From Pseudomonadota bacterium (GTDB lineage: Bacteria > Pseudomonadota > Gammaproteobacteria > Burkholderiales > Burkholderiaceae_C): a stretch of DNA of 42,539 nucleotides. Shown piece after piece: positions 26,340-35,480 of the stretch. The DNA is taken from the NCBI GenBank assembly GCA_021846025.1, contig JAJZDV010000009.1:1-42539 (forward strand), read 5' to 3'. A model generated the notes under the pieces. That model was not told the origin of the DNA. It searched no databases and saw nothing but the letters and a program-made list of their open reading frames with translations. Within the stretch, counting starts at the first letter, position 1. Each line of letters starts with the position of its first letter. The translations under genes were made by a program, and so were the position numbers.

Positions 26340-27194
26340 ATGAACGACAAGCAGAGTGCCGAGCTGGTGCAAGCCGCATCCGACTGGTGGTCAACCTCCA
26401 TCATCGACATCCACCCCGGCAAGATCGCCATCCGAGGCTACCCGATCGAGCAATTGATCGGACAGGTGCGTTTTCCCGAGATGATCTGGCTGATGCTCCG
26501 CGGCGAGTTGCCGAGCCGCGCGCAGTCCGATCTGCTCGAAGCCGCCCTTGTGCCGGGAGTCGACCATGGACCCCATGCGCCGTCGATCGCGATTTCGCGC
26601 ATGGCGGTGAGCTGCGGCCTGCCGGTCAACGGGGCGATGGCCTCGGCGATCAACGTGCTCGACGACGTGCATGGCGGCGCCGGCCAGCAATGCATGGAGC
26701 TCTATCGCGCCATCGACGCCGAGGCGGGCCCGGCAGGCGACCTGCAGTTGGCTGCCAGCGCGGTTCTGGCACGCTGGCGCGAGGCTGGGGTCAAGATCGT
26801 GCCCGGCTTCGGGCACCGCTTCCACCCGATCGACCCACGCACCGCGCCACTGTTCGAACTCGTGGCGAAAGCGGTGCAGGCCGGTGCGGTCAGCGGGCGT
26901 TACGCCGCGATCGGGCATGCTGTCGAAGCCGCACTCGGTGCAGCCAAGGGGCGGCACATCCCGATGAACATCGACGGCATCACCGCGGTGATTTTTTGCG
27001 AACTCGGCTTCGAACCCGAACTCGGCCGCGGCTTGTTCATCCTGTCGCGATCGGTGGGCATCCTCGCGCATGCCTGGGAGCAAAAGCAGCAGGGCGCGCG
27101 CATCAAGGGTCCGATGCCGAAGGACATCGACTACACCTACACCGGACCGGCTCGGCGCGACCTTCCCCCCAGGTCCGAGTCGAACCCGCATTGA
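26340..27194 (+). CDS. Short citrate synthase-fold protein, citryl-CoA lyase-like
   Basis: The protein has 284 residues, much shorter than citrate synthase (about 430), and matches the citryl-CoA lyase group. The catalytic triad can be placed: H111 (DDVHGGAG), H159 (VPGFGHRFH) and D212 (MNIDGITA). IKGPMPKDIDYTYTGP near the end fits this group too. The reaction would be a retro-Claisen or Claisen step on a CoA ester, e.g. citryl-CoA to acetyl-CoA and oxaloacetate or an analogue. An upstream in-frame ATG at 26313 would overlap the previous gene. It follows the acylating dehydrogenase, which may supply or use its CoA ester. Confidence 0.83.
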   Translation: MNDKQSAELVQAASDWWSTSIIDIHPGKIAIRGYPIEQLIGQVRFPEMIWLMLRGELPSRAQSDLLEAALVPGVDHGPHAPSIAISRMAVSCGLPVNGAMASAINVLDDVHGGAGQQCMELYRAIDAEAGPAGDLQLAASAVLARWREAGVKIVPGFGHRFHPIDPRTAPLFELVAKAVQAGAVSGRYAAIGHAVEAALGAAKGRHIPMNIDGITAVIFCELGFEPELGRGLFILSRSVGILAHAWEQKQQGARIKGPMPKDIDYTYTGPARRDLPPRSESNPH

Positions 27195-27213
27195 CGCGGC
27201 AATGGAGATGAGC

Positions 27214-28050
27214 ATGGACAAGACTTTCAAATTCGCGGGAGTGATGGGATGGCCGGTCGCGCATTCGCGCTCACCGGTGATCCACAACTTCTGGGTGCGT
27301 CAGCACAAGCTCCAGGCCGCGTATGGGCTGTTCCCGGTCAAGCCGGAGCATCTCACCGACGCCGTGCGTGGAATCCGCGCCTTGGGCATCGCCGGCTGCA
27401 ACGTGACCATTCCGCACAAGGTGGCGATCATGCCCATGCTGGATGTGATCCATCCGCTGGCTCGCCGCATGGGCGCGGTCAACACGGTGGTCGCCGGAGT
27501 CGACGGCTCGCTGACGGGCTACAACTTCGATGGCTACGGCTACATCCAATGCCTGCGCGATGCCAAGCCGGACTGGAAAGCCGGCGCTGGGCCGGTGACC
27601 GTGCTGGGCGCCGGCGGCGCGGCACGCGCGGTGGTGCTGAGCCTGCTGGACGAAGGCGCGCCGCGCATCCGCTTGATCAACCGCACGCGCGGCAAGGCCG
27701 AGGCGATGGCCGCCGAGTTCGGCGCGGCCGTGGAGGTGCACGGCTGGGATGAGCGCCACGAGGCCCTGGCCGACGTGGCGCTGCTGGTCAACACCACCAA
27801 CCAGGGCATGCACGGGCATCCCGCGCTGGACCTGCATCTCGACCGTCTGCCGAAGACTGCGCTGGTGTCCGACGTGATTTACATCCCGCTCGAGACTCCG
27901 CTGCTGGCGGCCGCGCGCGCACGCGGCAACCCGACGGTCAACGGCCTGGGGATGTTGCTCAACCAGGCACGTCGCGGCTTCGAACTCTGGTTCGGCGTGC
28001 AGCCGCAGATCGCCGACGAGCTGCGCGCCGCGCTGGCCGCGACATTCTGA
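27214..28050 (+). CDS. Shikimate dehydrogenase (AroE family)
   Basis: The protein has 278 residues from ATG 27214, preceded by GGAG about 6 bases upstream; an ATG at 27202 has no ribosome site. AroE features are intact: S18 and S20 in HSRSP for carboxylate binding, K69 in NVTIPHK, N90 in GAVNTVV, D106 in YNFDGYG and the Rossmann motif VLGAGGAARAV. It is thus a canonical shikimate or quinate dehydrogenase, in contrast to the divergent copy at 7353. Its position after the citryl-CoA-lyase gene suggests a degradative role on quinate, shikimate or a related ring, not the housekeeping biosynthetic step. Confidence 0.88.
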   Translation: MDKTFKFAGVMGWPVAHSRSPVIHNFWVRQHKLQAAYGLFPVKPEHLTDAVRGIRALGIAGCNVTIPHKVAIMPMLDVIHPLARRMGAVNTVVAGVDGSLTGYNFDGYGYIQCLRDAKPDWKAGAGPVTVLGAGGAARAVVLSLLDEGAPRIRLINRTRGKAEAMAAEFGAAVEVHGWDERHEALADVALLVNTTNQGMHGHPALDLHLDRLPKTALVSDVIYIPLETPLLAAARARGNPTVNGLGMLLNQARRGFELWFGVQPQIADELRAALAATF

Positions 28051-28078
28051 GCTGCCCATCCCCCGCCCGGCCATCGCC

Positions 28079-28906
28079 ATGAGCGTTTTCGACCAGCCCA
28101 AGATCGACACCCACTGCCATCTGCTCGACCCCGACCATTTTCCCTATGCGCCGGATGTCGCATACCGCCCAGCGGGTCAGGAAATCGGCGCGCAGGGCTA
28201 CTTCGAGCAGGTCATGGCCTGCTTCCATGTGACCCACGCACTGCTGGTCGGGCCGAACTCGGGCTACAACATCGACAACCGCTGCCTGCTGCATGCCCTG
28301 GACACCGGGGGCGGCAAGTTCAAGGGCATCGTCGTGCTGCCGCAGGACGCGTCGCTGGAAACTCTGGCGGCGCTGAAGGCGCGGGGCGTGCTGGGTGTCG
28401 CGTTCAACCCGGCGATGCACGGCGTGGCCTACTGCGCCGGACTGCGCCCGCTGTTGCTGCGCCTGGCCGAGCTAGGCCTGTGGGCGCAGTTCCAGATCGA
28501 GGGCGACCAACTCGTCGAGCTGCTGCCGATGCTCAACAGCGTCCCCGATCTGCGGCTGATGTTCGATCACTGCGGGCGCCCCGTCGTCTCGCGCGGCCTG
28601 CAGCAGCCCGGGTTCCAGGCACTGCTGGCGCTGGGGCGGGAGCGGCGCGCGGCGGTCAAGCTATCGGGCGAGGCCAAGTTTGCCGAGACCCCGTTCCCCT
28701 TCCCCGACGTCGAACCGTACATCGAGGCGCTGGTGCAGGCCTTCGGCACGGAGCACTGCATGTGGGCTTCCGACTGGCCGTACCTGAAGGCGCCGTTCCG
28801 CCTGGATTTCGGACCGATGCTGCGGCGCTGGGAGCGAATGTTCACCGCGGCCGAGCGCCGGCAGCTGATGCACGACACGGCCGCCAGGCTGTTCGATTTC
28901 GCCTGA
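28079..28906 (+). CDS. Amidohydrolase_2 family hydrolase, LigI-like
   Basis: The protein has 275 residues of the PF04909 family. Visible features are the metal or substrate-binding HxH (THCH, residues 12 and 14), a FDHCG motif near residue 163 and the late aspartate in ASDWPYLKAPF. Members include 2-pyrone-4,6-dicarboxylate lactonase (LigI), which acts in the protocatechuate 4,5-cleavage route, and other lactonases or decarboxylases. It is the last gene of the rightward set, 28 bp after the AroE gene, and it faces the convergent srkA gene. A lactone or enol-lactone hydrolysis step is the most reasonable role. Confidence 0.82.
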   Translation: MSVFDQPKIDTHCHLLDPDHFPYAPDVAYRPAGQEIGAQGYFEQVMACFHVTHALLVGPNSGYNIDNRCLLHALDTGGGKFKGIVVLPQDASLETLAALKARGVLGVAFNPAMHGVAYCAGLRPLLLRLAELGLWAQFQIEGDQLVELLPMLNSVPDLRLMFDHCGRPVVSRGLQQPGFQALLALGRERRAAVKLSGEAKFAETPFPFPDVEPYIEALVQAFGTEHCMWASDWPYLKAPFRLDFGPMLRRWERMFTAAERRQLMHDTAARLFDFA

Positions 28907-29008
28907 CCTGGCGCTGCCGCGACCGCCTGCGAAAGACGGACAAGCCGGCGGTGCACGGTGTTGCGTCTTGCTTTTGCGCCGCGCCGCGCTGATTCCCGCA
29001 GCGGCGGC

Positions 29009-29986
29009 TCAGAGCAACGGCGGGTCCTGCATCAGCGCCACTTGTTCGCGCAGCTCGAGGATGCGGTCCTGCCAGTAGCGGGCGCTGCCAAACCAGGGAA
29101 AGGCGGCAGGGAAGGCCGGGTCGTGCCAGCGGCTGGCGATCCAGGCGCTGTAGTGGATCAGGCGCAGCGTGCGCAGCGCTTCGACGAGATGCAGCTCGCG
29201 GTTGTCGAAGGCGCGGAACATCGCGTAACCGCGCATCAGCGCCGCGAGCTGGCGGCGCATGTCCGCCGCGTCGCCGGACAGGAGCATCCACAGATCCTGC
29301 ACCGCGGGGCCGCTGCGACTGTCGTCGAAGTCGACGAAATGCGGGCCGCTGCCGGTCCAGAGGATATTGCCGGCGTGGCAGTCACCGTGCAGCCGCAGCA
29401 CCTGCACGTCACCGGCAACCTGATAGGCGCGGTTCACGCCCTCGAGCGCCTGGTCGGCGACGCTGATCCAGGCCGCCCGCAAGTCCTCGGGCAACCAATC
29501 TCCGGCAGCGAGCAGATTGCGCGGCTCGACGCCGAAGCTCCGGATGCCGAGCGAGGGCCGCGCCCGGTACATGCCACCGGCACCAACCGCATGCAGGCGA
29601 CCGAGAAAACGCCCCAGCCACTCGAGGGTCTCGTCGCGCTCGAGTTCCGGCGTCCTGCCGCCCTGGCTGGCGAACAGCGCGAAACGATGGCCATCGCCAT
29701 GGTGCAGCGTTTGGCCGTTGAACGACAGCGGTGCTACGGCGGGAATTTCCCGCTGCGCCAACTCGAGCGTGAACGCATGCTCTTCGAGGATCGCCGCATC
29801 GCTCCAGCGTCCGGGCCGGTAGAACTTGGCGACGCGCTGGCTGCCGTCTTCGAGTCCGACCTGGTAGACGCGGTTCTCGAAACTGTTCAATTGCAGCAGC
29901 CGGCCATCGCAACGCGTGCCGAGGGTGTCGATTGCGTTGAGGAGGCAATCGGGCGTCAGGTCGGCATAGGCCGTGTCGGGAGTCAC
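29009..29986 (-). CDS. srkA: Stress response kinase A (YihE/RdoA family)
   Basis: The protein has 325 residues and is a Ser/Thr protein kinase-like protein of the APH fold. It has NSFENRVYQVGLEDG at the N-terminus, RVAKFYRPGRW with the ATP-binding lysine, the catalytic loop LHGDCHAGNILW and the metal motif FVDFDDS. Length and architecture match SrkA. In E. coli the enzyme limits stress-induced cell death. It is on the minus strand, convergent with the amidohydrolase, and marks the return to housekeeping genes. Confidence 0.9.
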   Translation of the reverse strand: MTPDTAYADLTPDCLLNAIDTLGTRCDGRLLQLNSFENRVYQVGLEDGSQRVAKFYRPGRWSDAAILEEHAFTLELAQREIPAVAPLSFNGQTLHHGDGHRFALFASQGGRTPELERDETLEWLGRFLGRLHAVGAGGMYRARPSLGIRSFGVEPRNLLAAGDWLPEDLRAAWISVADQALEGVNRAYQVAGDVQVLRLHGDCHAGNILWTGSGPHFVDFDDSRSGPAVQDLWMLLSGDAADMRRQLAALMRGYAMFRAFDNRELHLVEALRTLRLIHYSAWIASRWHDPAFPAAFPWFGSARYWQDRILELREQVALMQDPPLL

Positions 29987-30390
29987 GTCGATGGGTGGTC
30001 AGAGGGGCCGGAGCCTGGGCGGTTGAGTGAACGCGTCGTTGTCCTGCTCTTGCAGCCTGAGCGCCAACGCCGGATCGCTGGCAGCAAGATAGCCGAAGGC
30101 TGCAAACGACGGGCGGCGAGCGCTCTGTGCAACCCCGGCACACGCTCGCCGGACGGCACGGTGCCAGCCCGGATGCTGGCACCGAGAGTGCCATGCAGCC
30201 GCCCCGTGCCGTCCGGCACGCCCTCCGGGCCCAGGCAGGGTTGGCCAAGACCTCGCCTGCGGGAGTCGCGCATGCGGCTCAGGCCACAAGGCGGGCGTTT
30301 AACATCGAGCATCCATTGCGCGTTCGAGTCGACCGTGTTTTGTAAGCTCCTGATGCCCTTCACTCCCATCGCCAGCCACGCGGATCGTCC
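29987..30390. other. Divergent intergenic region between srkA and rmlA
   Basis: The region is 404 bp and contains a strong nested inverted repeat (30148-30217, listed separately). A minus-strand frame ends at 29999, 12 bp before srkA, with a plausible C-terminal peptide (FAAFGYLAASDPALALR), but its upstream part runs through the inverted repeat and looks non-coding. It could be a gene remnant. Promoters of both srkA and rmlA are expected here, but none was clear. Confidence 0.5.
30148..30217. repeat. Nested perfect inverted repeats (three-way-junction-like)
   Basis: The outer arms GCCGGACGGCACGG (30148-30161) and CCGTGCCGTCCGGC (30204-30217) are perfectly complementary over 14 bp. Inside lies a second perfect hairpin, GTGCCAGC (30161-30168) with GCTGGCAC (30175-30182), loop CCGGAT. 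No T-tract follows on either strand, so it is not a standard terminator. Confidence 0.8.
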
Positions 30391-31284
30391 ATGAACTTGC
30401 CCCAGTCACGCAAAGGCCTCATCCTCGCCGGCGGTTCCGGCACGCGGCTCTATCCCGTCACCCAGGCGGTGAGCAAGCAACTGCTGCCGGTGTACGACAA
30501 GCCCATGATCTACTACCCGCTGTCGGCGCTGATGCTGGCGGGCATGCGCGACGTGCTCGTCATCTCCACCCCGCAGGACACGCCGCGCTTCACCCAGTTG
30601 CTGGGCGACGGCCGCCAGTGGGGCCTGAACCTGCAGTACGCCGTGCAGCCCAGCCCCGACGGGCTGGCGCAGGCCTTCGTCATCGGCCGCGACTTCGTCG
30701 GCCAGGCCCCCTGCAGCCTGGTGCTGGGCGACAACCTGTTCTGGGGGCACGATTTTCAGACCCAGCTGCAGCAGGCCAGCGCCCAGGACCATGGCGCCAC
30801 GGTCTTCGCCTACCACGTGCACGACCCCGAACGCTACGGCGTGGTCGAGTTCGACGCGCAAGGACGCGCCGTGAGTCTGGAAGAAAAACCGGCCAAGCCC
30901 AAGAGCAGCTACGCCGTCACCGGGCTGTACTTCTACGACAACGCGGTGCTCGACATCGCCGCCACGCTCCAGCCCTCGCCGCGCGGCGAACTGGAGATCA
31001 CCGACGTCAACCGCGTCTACCTGGAGCAGGGCACGCTGCAGGTGCAGACCCTGGGCCGCGGCTACGCCTGGCTCGACACCGGCACCCACGACAGCCTGCT
31101 GGACGCCGGCCAGTTCATCGCCACGATCGAGAAGCGCCAGGGCCTGAAGGTGGCCTGCCCGGAGGAGATCGCCTACCGTCAGGGCTGGATCGACGCCGCG
31201 CAACTGCAGCGCCTGGCCGAGCCGATGAACAAGAACGGCTACGGCCAGTACCTGCTGCGGCTGCTCAACGAGCCGACGTCTTGA
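30391..31284 (+). CDS. rmlA: Glucose-1-phosphate thymidylyltransferase
   Basis: The protein has 297 residues. It makes dTDP-glucose from dTTP and glucose-1-phosphate, the first step to dTDP-L-rhamnose. The nucleotide-binding signature [17 protein letters not shown] and KPMIYYPLS, plus the metal-site segment [11 protein letters not shown], are intact. The enzyme has the family's usual length. It is followed 28 bp later by rmlC, but rmlB and rmlD are not in the window upstream, where srkA lies on the other strand. They are presumably elsewhere. Identity is firm. Confidence 0.95.
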   Translation: MNLPQSRKGLILAGGSGTRLYPVTQAVSKQLLPVYDKPMIYYPLSALMLAGMRDVLVISTPQDTPRFTQLLGDGRQWGLNLQYAVQPSPDGLAQAFVIGRDFVGQAPCSLVLGDNLFWGHDFQTQLQQASAQDHGATVFAYHVHDPERYGVVEFDAQGRAVSLEEKPAKPKSSYAVTGLYFYDNAVLDIAATLQPSPRGELEITDVNRVYLEQGTLQVQTLGRGYAWLDTGTHDSLLDAGQFIATIEKRQGLKVACPEEIAYRQGWIDAAQLQRLAEPMNKNGYGQYLLRLLNEPTS

Positions 31285-31312
31285 CCCCGTCCATCAACCT
31301 ACGTCCCGATCC

Positions 31313-31882
31313 ATGCCCTGCACCGCAACCCCCACGGCTTTGCCCGGTGTGCTCGTGCTCGAGCCCCGGATCTTCGGCGACGCGCGCGGCTTCTTTTTCG
31401 AGAGCTACAGCCGCCGCGACTTCCTGACCGCCACCGGCGTCGATGCGGACTTCGTGCAGGACAACCATTCGCGCTCGGTCCAGGGCGTGCTGCGCGGCCT
31501 GCACTACCAGCTCGTCAGGCCTCAGGGCAAGCTGGTGCGCGTGACCCAGGGCCGCGTCTGGGACGTGGCGGTCGACCTGCGCCGCCACTCACCCCATTTC
31601 GGCCGCTGGACCGGCGTCGAACTGAGCGCCGAGAACCAGCGCCAGTTGTGGGTTCCGCCGGGCTTTGGACACGGCTTCCTGACGTTGAGCGAAAGCGCGG
31701 AATTCCTCTACAAGACCACGGATTACTGGTACCCCGAGCACGAGCGCAGCCTGCTGTGGAACGATGATGACCTGGCCATCGCCTGGCCGCTGCAGGACTT
31801 GGCGGCCGTCGGCAAGCAACCCAGCCTGGCGGCCAAGGATGCCGCCGCGCCCAGCCTCAGGCACGCCGAGCTGTACGACTGA
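31313..31882 (+). CDS. rmlC: dTDP-4-dehydrorhamnose 3,5-epimerase
   Basis: The protein has 189 residues of the cupin-fold RmlC family. Visible are the N-terminal LPGVLVLEPRIFGDARGFFFESY, the catalytic histidine region SVQGVLRGLHYQ, RVTQGRVWDVAVDLR, and PPGFGHGFLTLSE. It epimerises C3 and C5 of dTDP-4-dehydro-6-deoxyglucose for rhamnose synthesis. It is cotranscribed with rmlA. Later genes of the pathway are absent here. Confidence 0.95.
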   Translation: MPCTATPTALPGVLVLEPRIFGDARGFFFESYSRRDFLTATGVDADFVQDNHSRSVQGVLRGLHYQLVRPQGKLVRVTQGRVWDVAVDLRRHSPHFGRWTGVELSAENQRQLWVPPGFGHGFLTLSESAEFLYKTTDYWYPEHERSLLWNDDDLAIAWPLQDLAAVGKQPSLAAKDAAAPSLRHAELYD

Positions 31883-32015
31883 GATCGCGCCCGTCGATCC
31901 CCGCGAAGTGTCGGCCAAGGGGTTGCGGCTGCTACCATTTTGGCCTGCGCTGCGTGCCTGTCGGGCCCTGCGGCAAGTTCAGGTCGAACGACCTTCACGC
32001 CTCTGGATCAACACC

Positions 32016-32405
32016 ATGAACCGCGTGTTTCGCACCAAATTTCTACGCTCGGCGGGCCTTCAGCTCGGCTTGGCCATGCTGCTCGGCACGCTTGGCGCCG
32101 GTCCAGCGCAAGCCCAGTTGCAACGCCTGTTCCCAGGGGGCAGCCTCAAGGGCGTGGCCACTTTCGGTGACTGGCCCGGCATCACCATCAACTGCATTCC
32201 CTACACCCTGGGTCCGGGTGTGCGCGTGCTCGACGCCGAGCAGCGCGTGGTGCTGACCGGCCAGTTGCCGGGGCTGCAGAGCGCGGTCGTGTTTCTGCGC
32301 GACGCCTCGGGCAGCGTGTTCCGCGTTTGGCTCGTCAGCCCCAAGGACCCATCGCTGGCCACGGTGCCCAGTGCCGCTTCGAACTGCGGCTTCGGCGCGG
32401 GCTGA
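32016..32405 (+). CDS. Exported protein of unknown function
   Basis: The protein has 129 residues from ATG 32016. A long signal peptide ([18 protein letters not shown], then a hydrophobic run ending in AQA at residue 34) directs it to the periplasm. The mature part is small with two cysteines (NCIPY and SNCGFGAG) that could form a disulfide. No domain is recognised. It lies between rmlC and miaB and ends 88 bp before miaB. Confidence 0.65.
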   Translation: MNRVFRTKFLRSAGLQLGLAMLLGTLGAGPAQAQLQRLFPGGSLKGVATFGDWPGITINCIPYTLGPGVRVLDAEQRVVLTGQLPGLQSAVVFLRDASGSVFRVWLVSPKDPSLATVPSAASNCGFGAG

Positions 32406-32493
32406 ATTCGCGCCGCCACGCCGCACCGTCAGCCAGATCGCGCTCCATGAGGCCGCCGCAGCGCGCCTGGGCGCCCCACCTGCATGCATCATC

Positions 32494-33846
32494 ATGAAAA
32501 AGCTCTACATCAAGACCTTCGGTTGTCAGATGAACGCGTACGACTCGGCCAAGATGGCCGATGTGCTCGACGCCGATCAGCCCTATGAAAAAACCGACAA
32601 ACCGGAAGACGCCGATCTCATCCTGCTCAACACCTGCTCGATTCGCGAGAAGGCGCAGGACAAGGTGTTCAGCGACCTTGGCCGGCTGCGCGCGTTGAAG
32701 GCCGGTAAGCCCGGGCTGCGCATCGGCGTGGGCGGTTGCGTGGCCAGCCAGGAAGGTGCGGCCATCGTCGCGCGCGTGCCGTTCGTCGACCTGGTCTTCG
32801 GCCCGCAAACCCTGCATCGCCTGCCCGAACTGTTGGCGGCGCGCGAGCGAACCGGCCAGGCACAGGTGGATATCAGCTTTCCAGAGGTCGAGAAATTCGA
32901 CCATCTGCCGCCGGCGCGTGCCGAAGGCATCACCGCGTTCGTCTCCATCATGGAAGGCTGCAGCAAATATTGCAGTTATTGCGTCGTGCCCTACACCCGC
33001 GGCGAAGAGGTTTCGCGGCCGCTGGAAGACGTGCTCACCGAAGTGGCGGAACTCGCGGCGCAAGGGGTGAAGGAAATCACCCTGCTGGGGCAGAACGTCA
33101 ATGCCTGGCGTGCACCGGTGGAGGGGGAGGATGGCGATTTCGCATTGCTTCTGGAGTATGTGGCCGCCATTCCTGGCATCGAGCGCCTGCGCTACACCAC
33201 CAGCCACCCCAACGAATTCACCGAACGTCTGATCGAAGCGCATGGCCGCATCGCGCAGCTCGTGCCGCATGTGCATCTGCCGGTGCAGCACGGCTGCGAC
33301 CGCATTCTGGCGGCGATGAAGCGGGGCTACACCGCGCTGCAGTTCAAGCACATCGTGCGCCGGCTGCGCGCGGTGCGTCCCGGCATCACCATCTCCTCGG
33401 ATTTCATCGTCGGTTTCCCCGGCGAGACCGACGCCGACTTCGCACAGCTCATGAAGCTGGTGGACGATGTCGGTTTCGATGCCAGCTACAGCTTCATCTT
33501 CAGCCCTCGCCCGGGTACACCGGCGGCCAACCTGGTCGACGGCACACCGGCCGCGGTGAAGCTGGCGCGGCTGCAGACCTTGCAGGCTCGCATCGAGGCC
33601 CATGCGCAGGCCATCTCGCAAGCCATGGTCGGCACGTTGCAGCAGGTGCTGGTGGAAGGCGCCAGCCGCAAGAGCGCCGACGAGCTGCAGGGACGCACCG
33701 GCAACAACCGCATCGTCAATTTCGCCGTGCCGGCGCACCGGGCGAGCGAACTGGTGGGTGCGTTGCTGCAGGTGCGCATCAGCGCAGCGATGCCGCATTC
33801 GCTGCGGGGCGAGTGGCCGGAGCATGAAGCGGCGATCGCGGCCTGA
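32494..33846 (+). CDS. miaB: tRNA-2-methylthio-N6-isopentenyladenosine synthase
   Basis: The protein has 450 residues and is a methylthiotransferase of the radical SAM family. The N-terminal UPF0004 domain carries three cluster cysteines (TFGCQMN, LNTCSIR and VGGCVA). The radical SAM motif is CSKYCSYC, followed by [13 protein letters not shown]-like domain closes the protein. It adds a 2-methylthio group to i6A37 of tRNAs. ATG 32494 matches the family start [14 protein letters not shown]. The identity is firm. Confidence 0.95.
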   Translation: MKKLYIKTFGCQMNAYDSAKMADVLDADQPYEKTDKPEDADLILLNTCSIREKAQDKVFSDLGRLRALKAGKPGLRIGVGGCVASQEGAAIVARVPFVDLVFGPQTLHRLPELLAARERTGQAQVDISFPEVEKFDHLPPARAEGITAFVSIMEGCSKYCSYCVVPYTRGEEVSRPLEDVLTEVAELAAQGVKEITLLGQNVNAWRAPVEGEDGDFALLLEYVAAIPGIERLRYTTSHPNEFTERLIEAHGRIAQLVPHVHLPVQHGCDRILAAMKRGYTALQFKHIVRRLRAVRPGITISSDFIVGFPGETDADFAQLMKLVDDVGFDASYSFIFSPRPGTPAANLVDGTPAAVKLARLQTLQARIEAHAQAISQAMVGTLQQVLVEGASRKSADELQGRTGNNRIVNFAVPAHRASELVGALLQVRISAAMPHSLRGEWPEHEAAIAA

Positions 33847-33987
33847 GCGGCCACCGCCGGCATCCACCGGCGTCAGCCGTGACGCGCGGCGCTCGCGACA
33901 AACCCATGCAAACGACCGGGCGAACGGCGTGGCAACCGGACGTGCGTCATCGCCGCGGGCGGCGGTTTCGCGCCACCCCGATCGGCG

Positions 33988-35241
33988 TCATTTGATCGCC
34001 AAGCGCAGTGAGTCCCACACGCGCTTGAAGAAACCGGCTTGCGGCACGGCGTCCAGCGCCACCAGCGGGTAGCTGGCAATGGGCTTGCCGTCGAGCGTGA
34101 CTTGCAGGGTGCCGATGCTCTGACCTCGGGCAATGGGCGCCACCAGGGGGTCGGGGCGCTGCACCGTGGTCTTGATCTTGGCGCCGTCGCCGCGCGGCAC
34201 GCTCACCGCCAGGGTGTCGAAGCTGCCGAGTTGCACATGGTCGTTCTCACCCTTCCAGACATGGGCGTCGAGCACGGGCTTGTTGGCCGTCACCACATGA
34301 ATGTCGTCGAAGTTCTGGAACGCCCAGTTCAACAGTTTCTCGCTTTCAGCGCCGCGCGCGTGCTCGCTCGGTGTCCCCATGACCACAGTCAGCAGCCGGC
34401 GAGGGCCGTTGGGGAAGTTGCGCTGCGCCGAGGTGATCATGCAGTAGCCCGCCTCCTTGGTGTAGCCGGTTTTCATGCCGTCCACCGAAGGGTCGGTGAA
34501 CAGCAGGCTCACGCGATTGGGCTGGGTGATGTGGTTGTAGGTGAATTCCTTGACCTTGAAGTAGCGGGCATAGTCGGCGGGAAAGTCGCGGATGATGTGC
34601 GCGGCGATGACGGAGAGGTCATGCGCGGTGGTGTGATGGCCCGGATCGGGCAGGCCGGTCGGGTCCATGAAATGCGTGCCCTTCAAGTCCCACTGCTGCG
34701 CCTGGCGGTTCATCATGCCGACGAAGGCCGAGACCGAGCCGCCCACGGTCTGTGCCAGGGTCATCGCCGCGTCGTTGCCCGATTGCACGATCATGCCCAG
34801 GATCAGGTCGTTGACCGACACCGGCACGCGCGGATCGATGAACATGCGCGACCCACCGGTGCGCCAGGCCTCGTTGGTTTCGGTCACCATCTGGTTGAGC
34901 TTGACGGAGCCGTCTTTCAGCGCCTTGAAGGTGAGGTAAGCCGTCATCAGCTTGGTCAGCGACGCCGGAGCCTCCTGCTGGCTGGCATTCTGCTCGGCCA
35001 GGATCTGGTTGCTGGTCATGTCCAGCACCAGCCAGCTGCGCGCCTGCATATTGGGCAGCGGCACGGATTCGAGCAGCGCCGCGGTGGGCCCGGTGGGCAC
35101 ATTGCCGACACCCGTCGTGAGCGGGGCGGAGGTCGACGTGGGCGCCGCGGCGGGTTTCGGAGCGGCTTGGGCAAGGCAGGCGCAGCTCAGTGCTGCCGCC
35201 ACGGCGAGCAGGGCCAGAGGTTGGGGCATCTTGAAAGACAT
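33988..35241 (-). CDS. dacC: D-alanyl-D-alanine carboxypeptidase (PBP5/6 type)
   Basis: The protein has 417 residues from ATG 35241. A signal peptide (ending near AQAA) precedes a peptidase S11 domain with the active-site motifs SLTK, SGND and KTGYT, and a C-terminal PBP5_C domain with an amphipathic end (FFKRVWDSLRLAIK) for membrane attachment. It trims the terminal D-Ala of peptidoglycan stem peptides. The symbol dacC is used by family resemblance; dacA would be equally possible. It is the last gene of a leftward run that begins with hemJ. Confidence 0.9.
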   Translation of the reverse strand: MSFKMPQPLALLAVAAALSCACLAQAAPKPAAAPTSTSAPLTTGVGNVPTGPTAALLESVPLPNMQARSWLVLDMTSNQILAEQNASQQEAPASLTKLMTAYLTFKALKDGSVKLNQMVTETNEAWRTGGSRMFIDPRVPVSVNDLILGMIVQSGNDAAMTLAQTVGGSVSAFVGMMNRQAQQWDLKGTHFMDPTGLPDPGHHTTAHDLSVIAAHIIRDFPADYARYFKVKEFTYNHITQPNRVSLLFTDPSVDGMKTGYTKEAGYCMITSAQRNFPNGPRRLLTVVMGTPSEHARGAESEKLLNWAFQNFDDIHVVTANKPVLDAHVWKGENDHVQLGSFDTLAVSVPRGDGAKIKTTVQRPDPLVAPIARGQSIGTLQVTLDGKPIASYPLVALDAVPQAGFFKRVWDSLRLAIK

Positions 35242-35480
35242 GGTTCGAGCGGGAAAGATGAAAACAGTTGAACAAAGCGACCGGTTGGGGGCTGCGGTAA
35301 CCCGGTGCAGCCCAGTCGTGACACTGCGCACCATAGCAGCGCCGCGCAGGGCAAGCCGTTAAAAAGAATGTCGGTTTGGAGTGCCCCAGCGGTGAAATTG
35401 TTCACCTGCCGCTGGCGGGATTGCATCGACCTGTATCCCCGGCAAGGATGGCTGCAGCCGATGCGGTGGACGGGGCTGGA

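Noticed and set aside
29983-30369. Minus-strand open frames upstream of srkA
   Set aside because: They run through the nested inverted repeat, have no ribosome site or domain, and only the last 30-40 residues look protein-like; kept as a possible remnant only.
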